A DNA stretch of 64,000 nt, from positions 16,685,261 through 16,749,260 of the forward strand of contig NC_003074.8 in NCBI RefSeq assembly GCF_000001735.4, read 5' to 3'. This DNA is from Arabidopsis thaliana (Eukaryota > Streptophyta > Magnoliopsida > Brassicales > Brassicaceae). The notes under the pieces were generated by a model. It worked only from the letters and a program-made list of their open reading frames with translations, searched no databases and was not told the DNA's origin. Positions 55,300 to 64,000 of the stretch are shown here, piece by piece (positions within the stretch are counted from its first letter, which is position 1; every line of letters begins with the position of its first letter). The position numbers and the translations under genes are program-made.

Positions 55300-58200
55300 G
55301 TTATTACCGTACGAGGGAATAACGTGATCCAACTCGGAGCATAAAATGTGAACCATGAAGCCGTTTTTATTAATAAAGATTTATCATGCCTACTTCTGAT
55401 TTACAACTAATAAAAGATCCTTTTTCATTTAGAGTGGAGACACAATACAATTTGTCTCTAATTTATGCTTGTTCATCGGCTTTTATTTGTATCATATTAA
55501 ACGAAAAAATATACTGCGATACCTTAATACTTCACTTTACATACAAATAACTATGTGTTCCGTAGTCTTACAAAACATGCATGTTAGATATATATAGATT
55601 GTTCTATCATGTACAAAAAATTATATGTTGCGTACATTACATGTGATGATGTGGCGAAAGATTGTTTAACTTTCATCATATCGGAATTCGAATGTGGTCG
55701 TGATGTACATGAGAAATAGTCATATATGTTTTTGTTTTATCTTGGCGGATTTTGTTAGAAACTTTCTAAATTCAAAAACAAACTATTAAAAATCCTTAGG
55801 CTTCAAAGAAAATAATTTATTTGTTCGATTAATAAAAGATTTGCCATTATATATATATTGGGACAACCTTTGTTTTTTGTCTTCTGGTTATTAATTTGTA
55901 TAGAAATGATGAGAAGTGTGACCTAGGACCGTACTATGATGTATCAGAATTGGTTGTTTGTACGATGACCATTTTCAGGCACCCATCTCCATGTGTGTCC
56001 CCAACCTCTTTTGTGTCACAATTCTTCCATTGAGTTGTCGTCACCCACCACATGGAACCCACCTTCATCTTCTAATTTTAGTCAAAAGTTCTACTCTCGC
56101 GTGAATCCCACCACGCTCTCTCTAGCTGGTCCTATGTGGTATCATCTGTATTTTCTTCTCCCCATTTGTTATTTTTGTTTTGTCGGCAGTTAAATTTAAT
56201 ATTACTCCCCAAAATGTTGGGTGAAAGGTAGAATAATACTCCATAGTTAGTTGTGATTAATCATTTCTTGGACCACATTGTTTCTCTGAGGACTCGAGGT
56301 CCACAAATATCTGTGTTTGTAGCACATGGTTCATGACTTTTGCTTCCATTATTTTAAATATTCTTGCATGTACTAGTTTAGGTTTTGTAACTTCTAAGTT
56401 ATGATTGTCGGATTCATGGGTTAGATGTTTTGCTTCCATCACGATTCACACTCTTGATTTATGATAGGAAATGTAAGAAAACAAAACATTGTATATTATG
56501 ATTATAATAGTGCATGCAACTACCTATATGCTTCTACAATATTTTATCAAGCATTCAAGCCATATCTATATTTTTCATGGACTGTGTTTTATGCATTTCC
56601 TAACCTCCAATAAATTTTTAATAATAATTGTAAATGCGAGTTATTGTATTCTATCTAATTATTTTTCTTTCTTATGCCATTATTTCACATCGATTATACG
56701 ACATCAACATCCACAATAATGAGCCAATCGTCTATAATGATAATATCTGCAGAAATATTTAATTTGATTTAAGCAAAGTACTTGCTTCCCAAAGTAGCCT
56801 CAAGCTTCTCTTTGTCATTCAATTAGTTAAATTATACTCCTATTGCGCATATTCCAAGATTTATTTTGTTAAATCCCCTTGTAAACTATTTTGAAAATCT
56901 CAAAAACTTTGTTAATCAACTACTAGGCTAAAAACATTCCTCGAAGTACCCATAACTCGGTTACCTGGTTTTTATAACATATTCTTAATCTAAAATCTAT
57001 TTCAAACCTCTAAAACATATAATAACATGATCGAAGAAAAAACACATGATCAACTTTTTAAATTAATTTTTAATTGAAAAATAAAACATCTCTCTAACGG
57101 AACAAATGACCATGCAAAAGCAAAGATTTGGCCGGAGAATGTGTAGCCCATGATATCCCTATCAGGTAAAGTAAGTAGAGACACAAAACATCGATTTTCG
57201 TAAAAGGGACTAATATGAAGACCAAGATTTGGTCTAAAACGACATGTATCGGCATGATCACCCATATCCACAGCCAAATAGATAGTATATTATATACATG
57301 TACGTAAATATGTGTTTTCTTTGATTGTTGTATGATCTTAGTATAATTTTCTAGAAAAAAATCTTAGTATAATATGATATTTGACCGTTGGTATTTGTGA
57401 CCATCTCTACATAGGTGAAGAATGAGTAAATCTATTGAGCATTTCACACATTTATTTTGATAGTTGGGTCTAGGGTGTATATATATAAAATATTGTGGCT
57501 ATTTCAACACACTCTCGTCAGAATTGATTCGTATAAAATTATTGGGATTATATATATGATACTAATATGAAATTTGATTGGTTATTGTTTTGGGTGTCCA
57601 AATCTCCGGAACCAAAATTCGAATGATTACGATACGAAAACCTACTATATATACTAGATTAAATTTGGTACATGACAATGGGAGAGATTGAGAGTAATTA
57701 AATGATTAAAATTTGATTTATTCCTATTAAATAGTGTAATTTGTTTTGATTATTTCTGATTTTATCTCCGGCTCTTTTTTGTGTTGAATGTATCTTTAAG
57801 AATATTTGTTTTTGTGACCGAAAATATCATATATGTAACGAATAATTCGCAACAATTAAGTGGCAAAATTAAACCATTTTTTAATTGATTAGTTAGATAT
57901 CCCAATAACTAAACTGATAAAGTAACAATTTAGGAAAATGATTACCTCTTTTGATAAGAGATAAATGAGAGGTAAAAATCATTCAAAGGCGTTACTGTTG
58001 TCACTCATTGTTAATGCTTAGTTTGTCTCCAAATTTGCTGGCGACTAACTATTCTCGTTTAGACAACTCGAGAACATAGAGATGAAAACGTGAGTATATA
58101 CAACAGAACTCAAACAAAATATTACTATTATATAGATACCAACTAATCTTGAGTTTATATTTTACAGACACTTTGGAAATTAAGGTGAATAAACGTTTTG

Positions 58201-60535
58201 CAAGGCTGTCACATTCTACGACTAAAATTAGTGATTCATAAGAAATGATTGGTATCCAAGTAAGGAATATTGATCATTACATTGCAATTGGACCCTCCTC
58301 GTGGATCAAGTTTAAACCAACTAACGATGACCATTTCATATCTCTTTTGAGTTATTGTAATATAATATATTTATTTATTTCATTACAACAATCAATTTTT
58401 ATTAACAAATTATAGTTTCGAATTTTAGATCAGATAAAAGAAACAAAGTGATTGAGGATCCGCATGATAAGGATTAAAAAATGCGACACGTGACGAAAAA
58501 AGAAAAAATCTTTGAAGAAATCGAGAAGAGAGACAAAGAAACAAAAGTGGGGATCCCAGAAGGCTCTGATAGATATGAGCATGTGGTCTCAGTCAAGGCC
58601 AAGACTCAAAGCTGAGACCAACCCACTTCTATTATAGATACATACAATATTTGTTTTATATCTTGTCATGTATTGATGTATATCTAAGTAGATTTATCAT
58701 AATTATCGTACCATGCTAAGTGCTAACGAATAACGATCGTTCATGAATCCAAATAAAATCACGTCAGGTGCTGCGACATGGCTTCTTCATTCGGTTTGTT
58801 ACTGTTTTTTTTTCCTCTCTTTTTCTTTCTATGATCATCATAAATGTTGTAAAACTATGTTAAAAAATCGATTCATGTCTTTTTGTGTATGATGAGGAAG
58901 TTTTAACATTTCTTTAGGTATCATATATAGTTTATCTTTTTGCATACTATAATATAGTTAACTATTTTGTGCAAATTTTATAAATCATAATTTTTTAAAG
59001 TTTAGAATCTATATTGGTATTTTCGTCCTATACGAAAACAAGTACAAAGAATTAATTATACACTACAAAAAAACGACATTAATTAATTCATATAGTTGTA
59101 CAACTAATACTATAATCCATCGGTTCTTTTTTGTTTGATTTTAGGAAAAAAACGATATTAAGAAAACATATTAAATGTATTATTCTTTGTGATTTACAAT
59201 TTTCAATAATTCTAAACGAATGATATTCAATAATTTTTATTAATATTTACAATTTATCAATTATAATTAACAAGTATTGCATTAATAACTTAAAAAATCA
59301 ATTTTTTATAAAAACAATTATTCTAGAAAATCCAAAAAAAAAACATATGGAGTATATATTAGAAAAAAATCCCATGGCTGATAAATAAATAATTGTATAT
59401 ATATATATATATATCTCACGCATACATATATAAGATATGATATCATTACTCTATAAGATATAAATAATTTTATTCTATATTTTGAATAGTCCATTTTCAT
59501 ATGCAATTTGAAAATTTATAACATTATAAAAAAGGGTAATAAAACAAGTAGTGGATCGGACCAGAGATTTTGAGGCGCAATTTCCAAAGCGATCTGCATC
59601 TATTCTTACCTCCATCTTCAAGCAAAGCATCAACGCCTATAGATTCCCATGCAACGCTATTTTCTTTATAACATATAATAAAAATATTTCTGTTGCTTTT
59701 TATTCGTTTCACTTTCCTGACATTGTTTTTGTTTATTCTTACTTTCTATTCATAGAATTAATGAATCCTTATCATATGATCCGTTATAAGTCTCTGCTTT
59801 CGAACTTAGGAAAATTAAATTCGCATTTTTTTTATCAATGACAATAATCATAATCACTAGCTAGGTTAGGTATAACTTATAAGGTCTCGCACTTCCTTGA
59901 TTTTAAAATAACTTTGTCTTTACCAAACAAAAATAACTGAACCGTAAATACCAAAATATTTTGGATAACAAAAAATATTTTTTAAAAATATATATTTCAA
60001 AATATTAGTTATTTCTAACTAAAAATAGTTGAAAATATATATAAACAGTAAAAATATTTAAAAATAACAAAAAATATTGAAAAAATGACAAAAATATCCA
60101 AACATAACTGAAATATCCGAAAATATTCAAAGCAAATAACCGAATGAATACTAAATTTTAAAACCAAAAGAACCGGAGCCGAACCAAAATCGAACCAAAC
60201 TTTCAAAATAATCGAATAAATATTAAACTTTAGAACCGAAAAAATCGATTACCGAATAGATACAACCTAAACTGAATGGATAACAGAACGTCGAGAATTA
60301 TTTTTAATGGTCAAATCAGTTGCCAACAATTTTGAGGCATTAATACTCTCAATTTTGCCAAAACAATTTTGATCTATGAATCTGGACCGACTCTACTCTC
60401 CAACCCAATTGGTATTTTCCATCTACTTAAAATATGGGCTTGTACGGCCCAAATTATTATTTTACTCATATCGTTTTAACGTCATTAATGATTTTCTGAA
60501 GAAACGTAAACATTTGCACTGTATGACGTTTTAGA
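55300..60535. other. 5.2-kb intergenic region, no gene supported
   Basis: AT-rich between the divergent DOF6 and WD40 genes. Notable patches are: 56000-56160, more balanced and C-rich; 58540-58620, with a 9-bp inverted pair (TGGTCTCAG/CTGAGACCA); 59390-59415, a (TA)n run; 59930-60250, with repeated AACCGAAC/AAAATATT words resembling dispersed repeat. The longest frames (for example 57050-57277 minus) have no domain. It probably includes distal regulatory DNA of DOF6, which I infer only from position. Confidence 0.4.
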
Positions 60536-60657
60536 GTGACAAAAACAACAGATCAACAAATTTCGATTACCGTAGACGACACGATGTTTCACACCCGACT
60601 ACGAATCACGACGACTTATACAAAACAGCAAAAGCGTAAAGACTTGAACTTAAAACC

Positions 60658-62733
60658 ATGGCGAGACCGAGACGAAGAAACACAGAGATCGGTGATGGCT
60701 TCACAGAGATATTCAACAGAGAGATTGGTTTCTCTCATCCAATCACCATCTCTCGTCGAATCTCCGCTTCTGAGGTTCTCATTTTTTTTCAAATACTCTT
60801 CCATTTCTCTATTTTCTCCGATCTTGAACTCTCTCTTTACTTGTTTCCATTTTTGAATGAGACTTTTCAACTTGTGAAGACTTTCCAATTTCTTGCTCAA
60901 AATTGGTATAGAAATATGGGTTTTGGATAGTTATGTCATAGTTATCAGAAAGTCTTCTCCTTTTCTAGATTTCAGTTTCGAATCATGGATCTTAGTGTTC
61001 CAAAGACGAAGTGTTATGGCTTATCAGTGTTTTGTAGGATGTTGAGAAAATCTGAACCAATCCAAAGACTTATATCAGTTAAAACACTCAAATTTTAAGT
61101 TCTTTGGATTGAACTGTATTGTTGTTTTTCTTTTGTTACTTCAGGGGAGAGTGAAGAAACTAGATCTTTACGGGAAGTTAAATGGTCATGAGGGATGTGT
61201 GAATGCAGTGGAGTTCAATTCGACTGGCGATGTTCTTGTTTCCGGGTCCGATGATCGACAAATCATGCTCTGGAACTGGTTGAGTGGAAGCAGGAAGTTG
61301 TCGTATCCCTCTGGCCATTGTGAAAATGTGTTTCAGACTAAGTTCATACCTTTTACGGATGACAGGACAATCATAACATCTGGTGCTGATGGACAAGTAA
61401 TCTTGTAATCTTAAGAAATCGTTAAGTCATTTCAGCGTTGTTACTTTCTTTGTAAGTAGTTTAATCATTTGATATCCATTCTGTTTTTGCAGGTAAGACT
61501 TGGTCAGATCCTAGAAAATGGTAAAGTGGAGACGAAAAGACTAGGGAGGCATCACGGTCGCGTGTACAAGCTTGCTGTTTTGCCTGGAGATCCTAACGTA
61601 TTCTACAGCTGTGGTGAAGATGGTTTTGTTCAACATGTTGGTCTCTATATCTCTCTCATGCTCCTCCATTGTGTTTCTCATTGTGGTCTCTGAACTTGTC
61701 TTTATTATTTTTGGGCAGTTTGATATACGCAGCAACAGTGCTACTATGGTTTTGTATTCCTCTCCGTTCACACAAGGATGCAGGAGACATCACTCCAGCA
61801 GTAGGATCAGATTGAATTCTATTGCGATAGATCCGAGGAATTCATATTATCTTGCGGTTGGGGGTTCTGATGAATATGCACGAGTCTACGATACTAGAAG
61901 AGTACAATTAGCTCCAGTATGTCGCCACGTCTTACCAGACGCTCCTGTGAACACTTTCTGTCCTCGTCATCTCCGGGAAACCAACAGTGTTCACATCACG
62001 GGATTAGCATATTCCAAAGCTGGAGAACTATTGGTCTCTTACAACGACGAGCTTATTTATCTGTTTGAGAAGAACATGGGTTATGGTTCGTCGCCTGTTT
62101 CTGTCTCTCCTGAGAAACTGCAAGAAATGGAAGAACCACAGGTGTATATAGGTCACCGCAATGCACAAACAGTGAAAGGAGTGAACTTCTTTGGTCCAAA
62201 TGATGAATATGTCACGAGTGGTTCAGACTGCGGTCACATTTTTATATGGAAGAAGAAAGGAGGTAAGCTTGTCCGAGCTATGGTGGGTGATAGACGAGTG
62301 GTGAATCAGTTAGAGTCTCACCCACACATACCGTTACTTGCATCCTGCGGGATTGAAAAGAGCGTTAAGCTCTGGACGCCAATGTCAAATGATGTTCTTT
62401 CCCTGCCTGAAAAGATCGATAAGGTAAATCAAGTCTTCTCTCAACCAATGTTTAATGTTGAGACAGTGTCACAAACACTGAAACTGTATTTTGTGGGAAA
62501 TGCAGGTGATGGAATTGAACAGGGTGGGGAGAGAAGACCAATCGAGGGTAACACTGACTCCTGATGTAATTATGCATGTTCTTAGGCTACAGAGACGTCA
62601 GACGTCGGCTTTTACAGAGAGGAGATACGTTTCAACTGACATTGGCAGTGATGAAGGAAATGATGCTCGCTTCATTGCAAGCTTAGTAGCCAACGACGAT
62701 GAGTCTTCAGACAGAGAATGTACTGTAAGCTGA
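60658..62733 (+). CDS. WD40 repeat protein, DCAF8/WDTC1-like, 481 aa
   Basis: Five exons: 60658-60774, 61145-61396, 61493-61636, 61719-62423 and 62506-62733. Each junction is GT-AG and in phase 0, and together they give 481 codons. WD repeats: LNGHEGCVNAVEFNSTGDVL with SGSDDRQIMLW; GHCENVFQTKFIP with SGADGQVRLGQ; HHGRVYKLAV with SCGEDGFVQHFDIR across the exon 3-4 junction; then SIAIDPRNSYYLAVGG with YARVYDTRR; then a long inter-blade insertion; VKGVNFFGPNDEYVTSGSDC with IFIWKKKGG; and NQLESHPHIPLLASCG with SVKLW. The DIR and VYDTRR repeats and the insertion are typical of DCAF8-like substrate receptors of CUL4-DDB1 ubiquitin ligases, so that role is inferred from family. A nuclear or cytosolic soluble protein is expected. 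It matches the WD40 gene following DOF6 in A. thaliana (At3g45620 from memory). Confidence 0.92.
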
Positions 62734-63490
62734 GTCCTCTCAACTAGTGTAATAGATTACAGGTCTTGTTCCAAATACAGATACTTGTGGATTTTGCTTG
62801 TGTGTTGTAATTTATAATAAGGAAAAGAAAATAAGAACGAGAAATTAGTAATCTAATCTTCTTTCGACATGACGACCAAAGCAAATCTTGGTTACGCAGG
62901 AAAACAGAAGGTTAAAAAACAAAACGTCCAAACAAGTTCATGGACCCATGCTGTGAATTTCTTTCATTCAATTTGGATAGAGTAATGAAATGAGGAGTTT
63001 GCACAAGGAAAGAGACTCTTTCCTTTGTACAAAAGCATAGACTGATACAGTTCTTGTAAGCTCTATACAAATGGTAAATGCACCATAGCGCCAATTTTTT
63101 CCACTAGTTCAGCCTTATATAGTATGCAAATGTAGACCAAAATCACCTTCTGAATCAAGAGTAGGCACTGAAGCATCAAACTTTTGCTGATACAAAGCCA
63201 ACAGAGTAAGGTATCCTCCTGCGAATGAGAGAAACAACTTCGTTAAGTACATTATATTATCAGTAAATCATTGTCTATAAGAGGTAGCGAGAACAAGATG
63301 TCTATACCAATTGAGTTTAAACTGCTTTGGAGGAGCCGATATTTGCGGTTGTTGACTCTAAGGTCTGGTTTGATATGGGCAAATAGGCAGAGCAGTTTCG
63401 ACTATGAATCTCCCAACACCGGAATCAGCCAAAAAATCCTTCTTTTGAGACAGTCTTAAGTGAAAATCCAACCAAGAAGAATTCCGAGAA
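62734..63490. other. converging 3' regions
   Basis: 3' UTR of the WD40 gene on the plus strand (AATAA-like words near 62815) and presumed 3' UTR of the minus-strand CNOT4-like gene. The short plus frame at 63271-63459 is not convincing. Confidence 0.4.
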
Positions 63491-64000
63491 TCAAATCCCG
63501 TATGTTCTGTTATACGGATCTCCAGGACCGGGCCTCCGGAATTTAGGCTCTTCAAAACCGCTGTAAACGTTGTCATTAAAACCCATCCGTTCATTCCTTA
63601 GAAGCTGGGTAATCCCAAGATTGTTACCACTTTGTGGTTCATTCCACTTATTATCCCAGTGTCCATTTGACAACAATGGATTTGCTGAAGCTTGTCTAGG
63701 CAGCTGTGTGAAAGGAGACAAGCCAGTTCCTTGTGTTTGATCCGTTGGCCTCGAGCTAATCCCATATGGGTCAGAGAACGAAGAAGAGAAGTTGTTTACG
63801 TTCCTGGGATCGTGAAATCCATTGACTTGTTGTGCAGCCAGAGACCTCTGCGCCAACAATTGGAGTCTTGCATCATTATCAAATGAATTCAGTTGAGAAG
63901 AGAACCCTGATCTCAAATCAAAGTCTGCTGTTTCCATCCCATTATGAAGTCTTCCCCTTCCAACAGCTAAAATTGCAGGATCAATAAACTCAATATCTCC
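63491..64000 (-). CDS. C-terminal part of a CNOT4-like RNA-binding RING protein (partial)
   Basis: The minus-strand frame is open from the window edge to the stop at 63491 and enters with GDIEFIDPAILAVGRGRLHNG, then ETADFDLRSGFSSQLNSFDNDARLQLLAQRSL and a Gln/Asn/Ser/Pro-rich end. The GDIEFIDPAILAVG and DARLQLLAQRSL segments are what I recall from the C-terminus of plant CNOT4 homologues, which carry an N-terminal RING and an RRM domain outside this window. CNOT4 proteins are E3 ligases associated with the CCR4-NOT complex. The position next to the WD40 gene fits At3g45630. The first visible ATG (63937) is internal, not the start. Confidence 0.75.
   Translation of the reverse strand, partial: GDIEFIDPAILAVGRGRLHNGMETADFDLRSGFSSQLNSFDNDARLQLLAQRSLAAQQVNGFHDPRNVNNFSSSFSDPYGISSRPTDQTQGTGLSPFTQLPRQASANPLLSNGHWDNKWNEPQSGNNLGITQLLRNERMGFNDNVYSGFEEPKFRRPGPGDPYNRTYGI

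Noticed and set aside
58560-58610. TGGTCTCAG ... CTGAGACCA inverted pair considered as a small-RNA hairpin
   Set aside because: Only a 9-bp stem with a 19-nt loop and little further pairing; too short for a miRNA precursor.
60536-60930. Alternative frames overlapping the first WD40 exon
   Set aside because: The WD40 gene is supported by five in-phase exons; these are shadows or read into intron 1.
63271-63459. 62-codon plus-strand frame in the 3' region of the CNOT4-like gene
   Set aside because: No domain, and it overlaps probable 3' UTR sequence.

Overview
This is a plant nuclear window. Coding regions are split by short GT-AG introns, the spacers are very AT-rich, and there are Ty1/copia, LINE, hAT-like and Helitron-like elements. 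The right-hand gene order (tRNA-splicing endonuclease SEN1, tetraspanin TET3, Dof factor DOF6, a DCAF8-like WD40 protein, then a CNOT4-like RNA-binding protein) is one I recognise from Arabidopsis thaliana chromosome 3, around At3g45590 to At3g45630. That assignment rests on memory and on the encoded proteins, not on a search.

Positions 1-46300 hold a tandem array of about nine related genes, all on the minus strand. Each unit has, or once had, three coding exons: (1) most of an RNase H-like domain, (2) the rest of that fold followed by RING1, IBR and the start of RING2, and (3) the last RING2 cysteines followed by a hydrophobic tail. They belong to the plant RNase H-like/RBR class of E3 ubiquitin ligases. 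Decay is graded. The unit at 44811-46278 is complete, and 21052-22485 is nearly complete but has no clear start codon. One unit has lost the RBR half (1806-2578) and one has lost the RNase H half (26911-27749). The others carry frameshifts, stops, deletions or transposon insertions (3135-4433, 5514-12568, 29559-35375, 35940-37414, 39402-40856). A single-exon DC1-domain gene (16012-18075) sits inside the array.

Mobile DNA accounts for much of the array. There is a full-length Ty1/copia element at 6599-12336 with 734-bp LTRs, an intact 1363-codon gag-pol and target-site duplication GTTTG; it splits the first exon of an RBR gene. A non-coding LTR element lies at 29673-34806 (duplication CTCAG, gypsy-type primer-binding site) inside another RBR unit. 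A 5'-truncated LINE covers 23735-26840, a 1.46-kb fold-back element 13815-15274, and a hAT-type MITE 882-1638 with an 8-bp duplication. A 412-bp Helitron-like element lies at 37861-38272, and a Helitron 3' end at 43401. Degenerate TTTAAAAGGATTTACA arrays occur at 28.7-29.3 kb and 41.3 kb.

Between 38.9 and 50.6 kb, SEN1 and the 3' end of TET3 recur as degraded copies beside each RBR unit. This shows that the tandem unit was [TET3 3' end - RBR - SEN1]. From 47.8 kb on, the genes look intact and ordinary: SEN1 (+), TET3 (-), DOF6 (-), the WD40 gene (+) and the 3' end of the CNOT4-like gene (-), which runs off the window. The long spacers (18.1-21.0, 51.6-54.2 and 55.3-60.6 kb) show no gene I can support.
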